Assembly: GCA_963829725.1 (NCBI GenBank)
Contig: CAWHJW010000010.1
Coordinates: 496,001-560,000 of the forward strand
Origin: RYN-230 sp963829725
GTDB taxonomy: Bacteria; Actinomycetota; Actinomycetes; Streptosporangiales; Streptosporangiaceae
Length of the DNA stretch: 64,000 bases
Direction: 5' to 3'
In this document: positions 1-10,109 of the stretch, piece by piece
Layout of the letters: the number at the start of each line of letters is the position of its first letter
Position numbering within the stretch: position 1 is the stretch's first letter
Program-made: the position numbers and the translations under genes
Notes under the pieces: generated by a model
The model's input: only the letters and a program-made list of their open reading frames with translations
Databases searched by the model: none
Told to the model about the DNA's origin: nothing

Positions 1-100
1 ACAGAGCGGCGGCTGGCCTAGTCTGCTGCTACGGTATTCGCCGCCGGCCGTCCCGACTGCAGCGGCCGGCGAGCACACGGGGCCAAACGCTGGAGGAACG

Positions 101-1843
101 GTGGCTGACGAGTTTCCTTCGGGGTTAACCGATTACCGGGCGGGCTCGCAGATCGCCTACTACGAGCTGGCGGAGGAGATCGGCCGCGGCGGCATGGCCG
201 TGGTGTACCGGGCGCGCGACGCCCGGCTGGACCGCTGGGTGGCGCTCAAGGTCCTGTCCCCCGAGTTCGCCCGCGATGAGGCGTTCCGGCAGCGGTTCAT
301 CCGCGAGTCCCGCGCCGCCGCGGGGGTGGATCACCCGAACATCATCCCCATCTTCGACGCCGGCGAGGCCGACGGCGTGCTGTTCATCGCGATGCGCTAT
401 GTCTCCGGCCAGGACGTGCACAGCCTGCTGCACCGGGCCGGGCCGCTGCCTGCGCCGCGGGCCATCGGCATCATCACCCAGGTGGCGGCCGCGCTGGACG
501 CCGCGCACGAGTGCGGGCTGGTGCACCGGGACGTCAAGCCGGCCAACATGCTGCTCGGCGGGCTGGCCGAGAACAGCACCGGCGACCACGTGTACCTGTC
601 CGACTTCGGCATCAGCAAGGCCGCGCACGCCACGTCCAGCCTGACGCTGACCGGCCAGGTGCTGGGCACGCTCAACTACCTGGCCCCCGAGCAGGTAGAG
701 GGCCGCACGGTGGACGGCCGGGCCGACGGTTACGCGCTGGCCTGCGCGGCCTTCGAGATGCTCGCGGGCTCCCCGCCGTTCCGCCGGGACGAGAACCTGG
801 CGGTGATGTGGGCCCAGGTGTCCGCGCCGCCGCCGCCGCTGACCCAGCACCGCCCGGACCTCCCCCCCGCCGCCGACCGCGTGATGGCCAAGGCACTGGC
901 CAAGTCCCCGGCCGACCGGTACCAGACCTGCCTGGCCTTCGCCGCGGCGCTGCAGGAGGCCTGCCGCACCGCGGAGACCGCGACGCCTAACGGCACTGTC
1001 CCGGCCGGTCCCGTCCGCCGCGGCGCGCCGCCGACCTCGATGGATGTTCCGGCGCCCCGCGGCGAGGCTCGGGTGCCGGCCGCCGGCGAGGCGGCCGCGG
1101 CCGGGCTTGGCGTCGCGGCGGACCCGCCGGGCGCCGCCGGGGCCGGCTTCGGGGCACCAGCCGCCCGGGGCAGCGTCCGCGCGGACGCTGCCGACTTCGG
1201 GATGCCCCCGGCCCGGGCAGGCTTCGGGGCCCCCGCGGCCGGGGCTCCGCGGCCGCGCTCGCCGGCCCGCGCATCCCGGCCAGCACCCCCGGCCGGGCAG
1301 GCGGCACCGTTCTCAGCAACCCCGGCTGACCGTGGCCCGGCCGCCCCCCGGGGGCCGGTGACCGGCCAGCTACCTGTCCCGCCGCGGCCCCGGTCACCGC
1401 GGCGGCACCGCGGGCTGGCCATCCTCATCGCCTGCCTGCTGGCCGCCGGCCTCGCGGGCGGCGCGGCCGCGCTGAGCCACCGCCTCTCACCGTTCAGCAC
1501 GTCCGGCGGGGCGCCCACCTCGCCGGCCTCCACCGCGCCGCCCGGGGCGCTCAGCCCCGAGGCCACCGTGCAGGCGTACTACGCGGCGATCACCGCCCAC
1601 CGCTATCTCGCAGCCTGGCGGCTGGGCGGCAGGAACGCGAGCCCCGGGGCCAGGTTTCCGCGGTTCGCAGCCGGCTTCCTGATGACCCGGCGGGACGTGG
1701 TCACGTCGATCCACGCGGCCGGTGACATAGTGACGGCCCGGTTGACCGCCGTGCAGACGGACGGCACGGTCAAGTACTTCGCGGGCACCTACGTGGTGCA
1801 GCACGGCGAGATCGTGAGGTTCCTGGTCAATCCGGCCGGCTGA
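101..1843 (+). CDS. Membrane Ser/Thr protein kinase (PknB/Hanks type)
   Basis: Phosphorylates proteins on Ser/Thr at the membrane. The N-terminal kinase domain (about residues 20-285) has the Gly-rich loop GRGGMAVVY, the Lys of VALK (K50), HRDVKPAN (142-149), DFG (168-170) and an APE-type LAPEQ. A long Pro/Ala/Gly-rich linker leads to a single membrane span near residues 435-457 and an external domain of about 110 residues (QAYYAAITAHRYLAAW) that looks NTF2-like; there are no PASTA repeats, so the signal sensed is unknown. The GTG start has a GGAGGAAC Shine-Dalgarno 4-9 bases upstream. It converges on the MFS gene with a 17-base overlap of the 3' ends. Confidence 0.95.
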   Translation: MADEFPSGLTDYRAGSQIAYYELAEEIGRGGMAVVYRARDARLDRWVALKVLSPEFARDEAFRQRFIRESRAAAGVDHPNIIPIFDAGEADGVLFIAMRYVSGQDVHSLLHRAGPLPAPRAIGIITQVAAALDAAHECGLVHRDVKPANMLLGGLAENSTGDHVYLSDFGISKAAHATSSLTLTGQVLGTLNYLAPEQVEGRTVDGRADGYALACAAFEMLAGSPPFRRDENLAVMWAQVSAPPPPLTQHRPDLPPAADRVMAKALAKSPADRYQTCLAFAAALQEACRTAETATPNGTVPAGPVRRGAPPTSMDVPAPRGEARVPAAGEAAAAGLGVAADPPGAAGAGFGAPAARGSVRADAADFGMPPARAGFGAPAAGAPRPRSPARASRPAPPAGQAAPFSATPADRGPAAPRGPVTGQLPVPPRPRSPRRHRGLAILIACLLAAGLAGGAAALSHRLSPFSTSGGAPTSPASTAPPGALSPEATVQAYYAAITAHRYLAAWRLGGRNASPGARFPRFAAGFLMTRRDVVTSIHAAGDIVTARLTAVQTDGTVKYFAGTYVVQHGEIVRFLVNPAG

Positions 1844-3284
1844 CCGGGCGGCCGGTCAGCCCGGCCGGCAGGCGGCGGGTGACGCCCAGTGCGGCCAGCG
1901 CCGCCGTGGCACTGAGGCCGAACGCGGCGGTGATGCCCCAGCGCAGGCCGGGCCCGGTGGCCACGGCCACGGCGGCTCCCCCGGTGCCGATGCCGACGGC
2001 CGCGCCGAGCACGTCCGCGAGGTTGAGTGACGCCGAGGCCCAGCCCTCCCGGCCGGGCGGCGCCTCCCGCAGCGCGAGCAGGGTGATGGGCGCGTAACCC
2101 AGCCCCATGCCCAGGCCGGCCACGGTCCAGGCGGCCAGGCCGGTCAGCGCGGGCACCGCAGGCATGGTGACCAGGACCATCCCGCCGATGCCGGCCAGGA
2201 TGATGACCAGCCCGGCCCGTACCAGGTGACGGCCTTCCCAGGAGGTTCCCAGCCGGGCCTGCGCCCACGCGCCGGCCGTCCAGGACAGGGTGGCCCCGGT
2301 GAGCGCCAGCCCGGCCAGCACCGTGCTGCGCCCCCGCAGCACCGTGATGGTCAGCGTGACGTAGGCGTCCGCACCGAAGAACGCGAACGTCAGCAGTCCG
2401 CGGGCCAGGATGGTGGCGGGCAGCCCGCGGCGCGCGGTCACCGTGCCGGGCGGGACCAGCCGGCGCAGCGCGGGCAGCCCGGCCGCGGCGCCGAGCAGCA
2501 CCGCCCCCGCCCCGGCGGCGGCTGAGCGCAGGCCCGCCGGGCCCGTGCCGGACCGGGCCGCCACGGTCAGCCCGGCCAGGACCAGCGCGGTCCCGGCGGC
2601 CGCGGCGATCCCGTCGGCCACCCGGTGCTCAGCGCCCGGCCGGGACCCGGGCGGCCCCAGCCGGACCAGCGACGGCATCGCGATCGATGCGGTCACGGCG
2701 ACCACCGGGAGCAGCCCGAGGAACACCCAGCGCCAGCCGAAGGCCCGGGCCACCTCCGCGCTCAGCACCGGCCCGGCCAGCCCGGGGACGACCCACGCGG
2801 TGGACAGCAGGGCCATCATGCGGGCCCGCAGCGGCCCGGGCAGGCGGCGCCCGATCGCGGCGTAGGCCACCGCCGGCACCGCCCCGGCGCCAATGCCCTG
2901 CAGCGCCCGGCCCGCGACCAGGACCAGCATCGTGGGGGCCAGCCCGGCCACGGCGAGCCCGCCGCCGAAGATCACCACCCCGGCCGCGAACGGGAAGGCC
3001 GGCCCGCGCCGGTCGGCCTCCCGGCCCGCGGCCACGATGCCGACCATGCTGCCCAGCATGAACGCGCTGAACACCCAGCCGTACAGCCGGAGCCCGCCCA
3101 GGTCCCGGGCGACGACCGGCATCACCGTGACGACGGCGAGGGCCTCCGAGGCGACCATGGTGATGGTCAGCACGAGCCCCGCGGTCAGCCCCCGGAACTC
3201 CGCCCCCCACAACCCCCCGTCCCCCGCCTCCCCCACCCGCTGCCTCCCGCCGTTGGGATCCATCGCACCGACAAACACTGACAT
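1827..3284 (-). CDS. MFS drug-exporter-type transporter
   Basis: Proton-driven major facilitator, probably exporting small molecules. About 485 residues from the chosen ATG, with many hydrophobic spans and a motif-A-like loop (GREADRRGPA) after the second span; the family part begins at EFRGLTAGLVLTITMV. Substrate cannot be read from the sequence. The open frame runs further upstream to 3692, but that part is Arg/Pro/Ser-rich, overlaps hrpA in antisense and looks non-coding. The ATG at 3284 lacks a good ribosome site; the ATG at 3263 is an alternative. Transcribed divergently from hrpA. Confidence 0.82.
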   Translation of the reverse strand: MSVFVGAMDPNGGRQRVGEAGDGGLWGAEFRGLTAGLVLTITMVASEALAVVTVMPVVARDLGGLRLYGWVFSAFMLGSMVGIVAAGREADRRGPAFPFAAGVVIFGGGLAVAGLAPTMLVLVAGRALQGIGAGAVPAVAYAAIGRRLPGPLRARMMALLSTAWVVPGLAGPVLSAEVARAFGWRWVFLGLLPVVAVTASIAMPSLVRLGPPGSRPGAEHRVADGIAAAAGTALVLAGLTVAARSGTGPAGLRSAAAGAGAVLLGAAAGLPALRRLVPPGTVTARRGLPATILARGLLTFAFFGADAYVTLTITVLRGRSTVLAGLALTGATLSWTAGAWAQARLGTSWEGRHLVRAGLVIILAGIGGMVLVTMPAVPALTGLAAWTVAGLGMGLGYAPITLLALREAPPGREGWASASLNLADVLGAAVGIGTGGAAVAVATGPGLRWGITAAFGLSATAALAALGVTRRLPAGLTGRPVSRPD

Positions 3285-3489
3285 AGCCCCCGGGAGGTGG
3301 GGTCTCGCGGGCGGCTTGACCGGTTGCCCGCCACGTTTGGGGTGCAGTGCGGGTGGCAGCCGGGTGGCAGCCGGGGGGATGGCCGGGTGGGCGGGGCCAC
3401 GGGGGGACGGAAGTGTGCGGGCGGTTAATGCGTTGAGAGGGAGGGCCCATGGGGCCCATCCTCTTGATTGTCCAACGGAGATCACTGCT

Positions 3490-6400
3490 TTGACGTCTGC
3501 GCTTCCCGAGCTGCGCACCCAGCTGGACGGGCTGATGCTGCGCGACGCCCGCCGGCTCGGCCGCCGGGCCGAGCGGGCCGCCGCGCTGCGCGACAGCGCG
3601 GCGCGTGAGCGTGCCCTCGGCGAGCTGCAGGGCGAGCTGGCCGCGGCCGCGGCGCGGGCCGCGGCGCGACGGGACTCGGTGCCGGTCATCACCTATCCGC
3701 CCGGACTCCCGGTCAGCCAGGTCAAGGACCGGATCGGGGCGGCGATCGCCGGGCACCAGGTGGTGATCGTGGCGGGCGAGACCGGGTCCGGGAAGACCAC
3801 CCAGCTGCCCAAGATCTGCCTGGAGCTGGGCCGCGGGGTCGCCGGCCAGATCGGGCACACCCAGCCGCGGCGGATCGCGGCCCGGACCGTGGCCGAGCGG
3901 ATCGGCAGCGAGCTCGGCACCGGGCTGGGCACGGCCGTCGGCTACAAGGTCCGGTTCGCCGACACATCCAGCGACGCCACGCTGATCAAGGTGATGACCG
4001 ATGGCATCCTGCTCACCGAGATGCAGCGGGACCGGGAGCTGCTGCGCTACGACACGCTGATCATCGACGAGGCGCACGAGCGCAGCCTGAACGTCAACTT
4101 CATCCTCGGCTACCTCAAGCGGCTGCTGCCGCGCCGCCCGGACCTCAAGGTCATCATCACCTCGGCCACCATCGACCCGGAGCGGTTCAGCCAGCATTTT
4201 GCCGGAGGCGAATCAGGCCAGCAGGGCCGCGACTTCGGGGCCCCCATCGTCGAAGTGTCCGGCCGCACCTACCCGGTGGAACTGCGGTACCGGCCGCTGG
4301 CCGACCCGGACGACCCGGAGGATGAGGCCCGCGACCAGGTGCAGGGCATCCTCGACGCCGTCACCGAGCTGAAGGCCACCGGGCCGGGCGACATCCTGGT
4401 CTTCCTGAGCGGCGAGCGGGAGATCAGGGACACCGCGGACGCCCTCGCCGGGCAGGACGACCTGGACGTGCTGCCGCTGTACGCCCGGCTGTCCGGCGCC
4501 GAGCAGCACCGGGTGTTCGAGCCGTCCCGTGACACCGGGCGGTACCGGCGCCGGGTGGTGCTGGCCACCAACATCGCGGAGACCTCGCTGACGGTGCCCG
4601 GGATCCGGTACGTGATCGACCCGGGGACCGCGCGGATCTCCCGGTACAGCCAGCGGACCAAGGTGCAGCGGCTGCCCATCGAGCCCATCTCCCAGGCGTC
4701 GGCGAGCCAGCGGGCGGGCCGGTGCGGCCGCACCGCGGACGGGGTGTGCATCCGGCTGTACAGCGAGGAGGACTTCGCCGCCCGGCCCGAGTTCACCGAC
4801 CCGGAGATCGTGCGCACCAACCTGGCCTCGGTCATCCTGCAGATGGCCGCGCTGGACCTGGGCGACATGGCCGCCTTCCCGTTCGTGGACCCGCCGGACT
4901 CGCGGACCATCACCGACGGCGTCCGGCTGCTGGAGGAACTCGGCGCCTTCGCTAGCGCTGGCCCGGGGGGACCCGCCGCCAGGCGGGCTCCCCCGGGCCG
5001 GCGAACGCGCGGGAGGTTCCGGGGGGTCGTCCCCCCGGGCCAGCACCGCGGCTTACCGAGACGGGGCGGAAGCTGGCCCGCATCCCCGCCGACCCGCGGC
5101 TGGCCCGGATGATCCTGGAAGCCGGGCGGAACGGCTGCGCCAGGGAGGTGCTCATCATCGCCGCCGGGCTGTCCATCGTGGATCCGCGGGAACGGCCCGC
5201 CGAGCACCGCGAGGCTGCCGACGCGATGCACGCGCGGTTCGCGGTGCCCGGGTCGGACTTCCTCGCCTTCCTCGCATTGTGGGACTACCTGCGCGAGCGG
5301 CAGGGTGAGTTGTCCGCATCGGCGTTTAGAAGGATGTGCCGCCGGGAGTACCTGCACTACCTGCGCGCCCGCGAATGGCAGGACGTGTACGCCCAGCTCC
5401 GGCAGGCCGCCGCCGAGGTCGGCATCGTGATCGGGCATGACCGGCGCACCGCGAAGCGCCCCGCCGGGGACGCCGAGCCCGCCGACCGGTTCCCGGCCGA
5501 ACTGGCCGACCGGGTGCACATGTCGCTGCTGGCCGGGCTGCTGTCGCAGATCGGGATGCAGGACACGAGGGCGCCGCAGGGCAAGCGGCGCGGGCCGGCC
5601 GAGTTCGCCGGCGCGCGCGGGGCGAGGTTCGCCATCTTCCCGGACTCGGTGCTGGCCCGGAAGCCGCCCGCCTGGGTGGTCGCGGCCGAGCTGGTGGAGA
5701 CCTCCCGGCTGTGGGCCAGGGTGACCGCGCGGATCGAGCCGGAATGGGCCGAGCCGCTGGCCGGGCACCTGCTCCGGCGCAGCTACAGCGAGCCGCGCTG
5801 GGACGCCCAGCGCGGCGCGGTGCAGGCTACCGAGAAGGTCACCCTGTACGGGCTGCCGATCGTGGCGGCCCGCACGGTCAACTACGGCCGCATCGAGCCG
5901 GCCCTGGCCCGGGAGCTGTTCATCTCCCATGCCCTGGTCGAGGGCGACTGGCAGACGCACCACCGGTTCTTCGCCCGCAACCAGCGGGTCCGGGACGAGG
6001 CGGCCGACACCGAGCGCAAGGCGCGCCGCCGGGGCCTCGTCGCGGACGACACCGCGCTGTTCGACTTCTACGACCGGCGCATCCCGGCCACGGTGACCTC
6101 GGCCCGGCACTTCGACAGCTGGTGGAAGAAGGCCCGGGCCGCCGACCCGGAGCTGCTCGACCTGCGGCTGGATGACCTGCTCGGGGCGGCCGCCGAGGAG
6201 GCCGGCCCGGCCGCCTACCCCGTCCGCTGGGGCGAGCTGCCGGTGTCGTACGAGTTCGCCCCGGGCCAGCCGGACGACGGGGTGACCGTGGACATCCCGC
6301 TGGCCCGGCTCAACCAGGTCGGCGAGGAGGAGTTCGGCTGGCAGGTCCCCGGGCTGCGCGAGGAACTGGTGACCGAGCTGATCCGGTCGCTGCCCAAGCA

Positions 6401-7553
6401 GCTGCGGACCATGTTCGTGCCGGCCCCGGACACGGCCCGGGCGCTGCTGCCCCGGCTCGGGCCGGCGCACGGTGACCTGCTGTCCGCGCTGGCCGCCGAG
6501 CTGACCCGGCTGGGCGGCACGCGAGTCCCCCGGTCGGCCTTCGACGTGTCCCGGCTGCCGGCCCACCTGCGGGTGACGTTCCGGGTGGTCGAGGACGGGC
6601 AGGTGCTGGCCACCGGGAAAGACCTGCCCGGGCTGCGCCAGGAACTGCGGCCCCGGCTGCGGGAGACGCTGACCGAGGCGGCCCGCGGGCTGACCCGGTC
6701 CGGGCTGCGGGCCTGGGACCTTGACACCCTGCCCCGGGTGCTGCGCGCCGGCCAGGTGCGCGGCTACCCGGCGCTGGCCGACGCCGGTGACGCGGCCGAC
6801 ATCCGGCTGTTCGAGACCGAGGCGGAGGCGCAGGCCGCGATGCGCCAGGGCACCCGCCGCCTGCTGCTGCTGGCGGTGCCGTCCGGTGCGCGCGCCGTGG
6901 CCGGACGGCTGCCGGTCGGCGCGAAGCTGGCGCTGAGCCGGCACCCTTACCCGAGTACCGACGCGCTGCTGGACGACTGCGCGGCCGCCGCCGCCGACCA
7001 GATCGTGGCGGACGCGGGCGGCCCGGCGTGGGACACGCCGGGGTTCGCGAAGCTGCTGGACGCGACCCGGGACCGGCTGGCCGCCGTCACCGCCGACGTG
7101 GTGTCCCGGGTGGCCCGGATCCTGGCCGAGACGCACGGGCTGGAGGCCAGCCTGGCCGGGAAGCCTGCTCCCGTCCTGGCCCCGGCCGTCGCCGACCTGC
7201 GCGGCCAGCTGTCCGGGCTGATCCATCCCGGGTTCATCGCGGAGACCGGCGCGGCGCGGCTGCCGGACCTGCTCCGCTACCTGCAGGGGATGAGCCGCCG
7301 GCTGGAGAAGATGCCGGAGTCCCCGGCCCGGGACGCGGAGCGGATGGCCATGGTGCACCGGGTGACCGGGGACTACCGGCAGGCCCTGGCGGACCTGCCG
7401 CCGTCCCGGCGGCACTGTCCTGAGGCCCGGGCGGTGCGGTGGATGATCGAGGAACTGCGGGTCAGCCTGTTCGCCCAGATCCTCGGCACCCGGGGGCCGG
7501 TCTCCGAGCAGCGCATCACCCGCGCCCTGGCCCAGCTCCGCGACGCCGCTTAG
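3490..7553 (+). CDS. hrpA: ATP-dependent DEAH-box helicase HrpA, interrupted by a repeat and a frame change
   Basis: Large DEAH-box RNA helicase of about 1,350 residues. The first part has GETGSGKTTQ (Walker A), DEAH, SAT and the QRAGRCGR motif VI; the C-terminal part begins at LTETGRKLARIPADPR and continues into the long HrpA tail. The two parts are in different frames: the first stays open to a stop at 5112, the second is read from about 5052. Between them (4951-5051, 101 bases) lies a palindromic repeat replacing the short loop that normally links EELGA to LT. 101 bases is one short of a multiple of three, so one extra base would give an in-frame 34-residue insertion. The start is TTG at 3490 (MTSALPELRTQ), 9 bases after CGGAG; the family N-terminus MLRDARRLGRR follows. 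Function depends on whether the frame change is real. Confidence 0.85.
4951..5045 (+). repeat. Palindromic repeat element, copy inside hrpA
   Basis: GC-rich inverted-repeat element inserted in hrpA. Its 3' 46 bases (4994-5039) match 16320-16365 with about five mismatches; the core is GGTTCCGGGGGGTCGT followed by a C-run and GGG. Outer parts (CTGGCCCGGGG and CCCCGGGCCAG) pair with each other. A diverged inverted copy lies at 34438-34540. Confidence 0.8.
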
Positions 7554-7632
7554 GCGCCCGGAGTCCCGCATCCGCCGCGTGCCATGGCTGCTGGTGACCC
7601 CGGGAAAGGCGTGCCGGTCTCCAGCGGGCGGC

Positions 7633-7860
7633 TCAGGTCCGCTCGGCGACGAAGGTGCCCCAGCGGGGCCGCGTCACCACGGCACCTTCTTCACGCAATA
7701 CCCGCAGGGCTTTCTGGGCCGTGGCGCGGCTCACCCGGTAGTCGCGGGCTAGCTCGTCAAGGCTGGGTACCTGATCCCCCGGGTGCAGATCGCCTCGTTC
7801 GATCTTCGATCGGAGGTCGGCCGCCAGGCTGAGATATGGCGGCAATTGATCACGCGGCAC
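7633..7860 (-). CDS. Minimal GntR-family transcriptional regulator
   Basis: Single-domain repressor-type protein of 75 residues consisting almost only of a GntR winged helix: the N-terminal LPPYLSLAADLRSKIERGDLHPGD helix region, then PSLDELARDYRVSRATAQKALRVL as the recognition helix-turn-helix, then the wing (GAVVTRPRWGTFV). No effector-binding domain follows, so it may be ligand-independent or bind through dimerisation only. The GTG at 7860 fits the domain start; the longer frame to 7968 would run through the divergent promoter. It faces the 75-aa gene at 7935 across a symmetric operator and probably represses both. Confidence 0.85.
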   Translation of the reverse strand: MPRDQLPPYLSLAADLRSKIERGDLHPGDQVPSLDELARDYRVSRATAQKALRVLREEGAVVTRPRWGTFVAERT

Positions 7861-7874
7861 GCGGCCTAACCTAC

Positions 7875-7930
7875 ACAGTCTAGCGCTGACCTGCGCATAT
7901 ATAGTACTGCGCTGTACTGCGCTAGACTGT
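7875..7930. promoter_or_regulatory. Symmetric divergent promoter/operator of the GntR pair
   Basis: A perfect 12-base inverted repeat: ACAGTCTAGCGC at 7875-7886 and GCGCTAGACTGT at 7919-7930, with an AT-rich centre (ATATATAG). The right arm contains TAGACT at 7923-7928, seven bases before the ATG at 7935, a typical leaderless actinobacterial -10. The left arm holds the same TAGACT on the minus strand ahead of the GntR gene. A 10-base tandem repeat GTACTGCGCT (7904-7913, 7914-7923) sits between. One regulator bound to the two arms would cover both -10 elements. Confidence 0.75.
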
Positions 7931-7934
7931 CTCC

Positions 7935-8162
7935 ATGACGCTGCGGCCGTTAGAACCCGGCCCGTCACGACTGCCAGAGCCGGAGGAACTCGGCCAGCTT
8001 CGCAGCCGGTACGCCGGGAAATGCTCGATCGCGCTCAACGACGAGACCCACGCGTGGGAGGCAGTCTGGCACCCCACGCCCACGTCCACCTGTCTCAGCT
8101 ACGCGCCGGATCTGGCCACGCTGGCTATCAAGCTGAACCAGGAAGGCTGGGCGACCACCTGA
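7935..8162 (+). CDS. Small protein of unknown function (75 aa)
   Basis: Not recognised. A 75-residue soluble protein with an aromatic-rich centre (WEAVWHPTPTSTCLSYAP) and a C-terminal LATLAIKLNQEGW helix. Its length, likely leaderless start and position opposite a stripped-down GntR regulator suggest a regulator/partner pair of the type found on actinobacterial mobile or accessory elements; that link is inference. No signal peptide or membrane span. Confidence 0.7.
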   Translation: MTLRPLEPGPSRLPEPEELGQLRSRYAGKCSIALNDETHAWEAVWHPTPTSTCLSYAPDLATLAIKLNQEGWATT

Positions 8163-8264
8163 CCGGCCAGGCCCGGGCAGCACCCGGTGGTCGCGCGCAC
8201 GCCGGTGAGTTCCCTGCGCGACCGGAGTCTGAGCGGGTGACTGCGGAGGAGGGAGCTGGCCGGG

Positions 8265-9446
8265 ATGACGGACCTGCTGACGGCGGACGGGCTGCGGCGA
8301 TTCGATGAGGCCGCCGCCGCTCACGTGGGCGATGACACGGTGCCGGGACTGGTGGCCCTGGTCGCGCGGGGGGACCAGGTGCACGCTGTGGCGGCCGGGT
8401 CGCTGACCATCGGCGGGGCACCGGTGCAGCGCGACTCCCTGTTCCGGATCGCCTCGGTCACCAAGCCGGTGACCGGCGCGGCCACCCTGGCCCTGGCCCG
8501 GGAGGGGCTGCTGCGGCTGGCTGACCCGGTGGACGGGCTGCTGCCCGAACTGGCGGGCCGCCGCGTGCTGCGCCGGATGGACGGGCCGCTGGAGGACACC
8601 GTCCCGGCCCGCCGCCCGATTACCGTGCGCGACCTGCTCACCTTCACCTTCGGGTTCGGCTTCGCAGTGGAGATGTTCAGCGCGGCGGAGCCCTGGCCGG
8701 TGGTGGCGGCCGCCGACGCACTGCACCTGTCCACCATCGGGGCGCCTGACCCGGCGGAGCAGCCCGGACCGGACGCCTGGATCGCCGGGCTCGGCTCGCT
8801 GCCGCTGCTGGCCCAGCCCGGCGAGCGCTGGTTCTACAACACCGGCGCGTCCGTGCTCGGTGTGCTGCTCGCCCGGGCCGCGGGCGTTTCCTTCCCCGAG
8901 GTGCTGCGCACCCGCGTCTTCGAGCCGCTGGGCATGCGGGACAGTGGCTTCGCCGCGGCGCAGCCGGACCGGCTGGCGACCGCCTACCGCTCCGCCGGCG
9001 CCGGGGGCGGCCTGCAAGCCTGGGACGAGCCGGGCGGCCTGTGGAGCAAGCCCCAGGAGTTCGCGGACGGGGCGGCGGGCCTGGTGTCCACCGCCGGCGA
9101 CCTGCTGGCGTTCAGCCGGATGCTGTTGCGCGACGGCGATCCGGTGCTGTCGCGCGAGGCGGCCGCCGAGCTGACCCGGGACCAGCTGACGCCGGCCCAG
9201 AAGGCGTACGGCGGGCTGGGCGCCGCCTTCTTCGACGAGCTCAGCTGGGGGTACTGCGTGTCGGTGCGGACCGCCGGGCCGCGGGCCCGCACGTTCGGCT
9301 GGGACGGCGGGTTCGGCACCTCCTGGTACGCCGACCCGGCCCGCGACCTGACCGTGATCGTGCTCACCCAGCGGATGTTCGACAGCCCGGAGCCGCCGCC
9401 GGTGCACCGGGACCTCCAGGACGCAGCATGGGCGGCGGCCGTCTGA
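8265..9446 (+). CDS. Serine hydrolase, beta-lactamase/esterase fold
   Basis: Class C beta-lactamase-fold hydrolase of 393 residues (EstB/PBP4* type). Catalytic Ser-x-x-Lys is S64-V-T-K67 in FRIASVTKPVTG; the Tyr motif is Y191-N-T in RWFYNTGASVLG; the third motif near the C-terminus is the GWDGGFGTSWYADP region. No signal peptide, so it is probably a cytoplasmic esterase or peptidase rather than a secreted antibiotic-resistance enzyme. The ATG follows a GAGGAGGGAG ribosome site. Confidence 0.9.
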   Translation: MTDLLTADGLRRFDEAAAAHVGDDTVPGLVALVARGDQVHAVAAGSLTIGGAPVQRDSLFRIASVTKPVTGAATLALAREGLLRLADPVDGLLPELAGRRVLRRMDGPLEDTVPARRPITVRDLLTFTFGFGFAVEMFSAAEPWPVVAAADALHLSTIGAPDPAEQPGPDAWIAGLGSLPLLAQPGERWFYNTGASVLGVLLARAAGVSFPEVLRTRVFEPLGMRDSGFAAAQPDRLATAYRSAGAGGGLQAWDEPGGLWSKPQEFADGAAGLVSTAGDLLAFSRMLLRDGDPVLSREAAAELTRDQLTPAQKAYGGLGAAFFDELSWGYCVSVRTAGPRARTFGWDGGFGTSWYADPARDLTVIVLTQRMFDSPEPPPVHRDLQDAAWAAAV

Positions 9447-9533
9447 CCCGCGGGCGCGGGCCGGCCTAGATCCCGCGGGCCGGGCAACCCCCGCCGCGCT
9501 GGCGTGGTCTGGAGGGGCGGAGGAGGTGGGCCC

Positions 9534-10109
9534 GTGGATGAGCGGGCGGGCGAGGAGTTCCGCGAGTTCATGCCGGGCCGGTGGCCGGCCGTGGTCCGGC
9601 TCGCCTACGGGCTCACCGACGACAGGGCCACGCCGAGGACTGGCGCAGATCGCCATCGCCGGGCAGGCGATCACCGGACGTTACCTGGGCGCGGGCGACC
9701 CGGCCGGGGCGCGGGCGGCCACCAACCGCATGATCGGCTGGGGGTCATTTACGGCACCGTATTCGGGGCGGTGCTATTCGTGTCCATCCCCGTCCTGCCG
9801 CTTATTTTCTCAGCCGGCCCGGACGTGCGGCAGGTGCTCGGGCCGGTGCTGGTGGTCGCGGCCTTGCAGCAGCCCATCGCGGGCGTGGTTTTCGTGCTGG
9901 ATGGCGTGCTGATCGGGGATTACCTGGCGCTGGCCGGCCTGGCGGCCGCGGCCGTGTTCGCCGCCACCGCAGTAGTTGTCAACGCCTGGCATGGCGGCCT
10001 GGTGAGCCTGTGGCTGGCGTTCACCGTGTGGCTGCTGGCCCGCTTCGCCACGCTCACGCTGCGGACGCGCGGCCAGCGGTGGCTGGTCACCGGCGCGGTA
10101 CGGCCGTGA
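9534..10109 (+). pseudogene. Chimeric relic: ECF sigma-factor N-terminus joined to C-terminal half of a MATE exporter
   Basis: The first 35 or so codons (GTG at 9534, strong GGAGGAGG site) read like the start of an ECF sigma factor (EEFREFMPGRWPAVVRLAYGLT; GHAED follows in another frame). At about 9640 the sequence becomes a MATE-family transporter (LAQIAIAGQAITGRYLGAGDPAGARAA), then after a frame change near 9745 VIYGTVFGAVLFVSIPVLP through to the usual C-terminal end RGQRWLVTGA. The N-terminal half of MATE and most of the sigma factor are absent. The junction lies where both families have a Leu-Ala-Gln codon run. Three one-base gaps in short G or C runs would restore one frame across the whole chimera. 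Confidence 0.75.

Noticed and set aside
3285..3692. N-terminal extension of the MFS transporter
   Set aside because: Ser/Arg/Ala/Pro-rich, antisense to the hrpA start and absent from the family's usual N-terminus.
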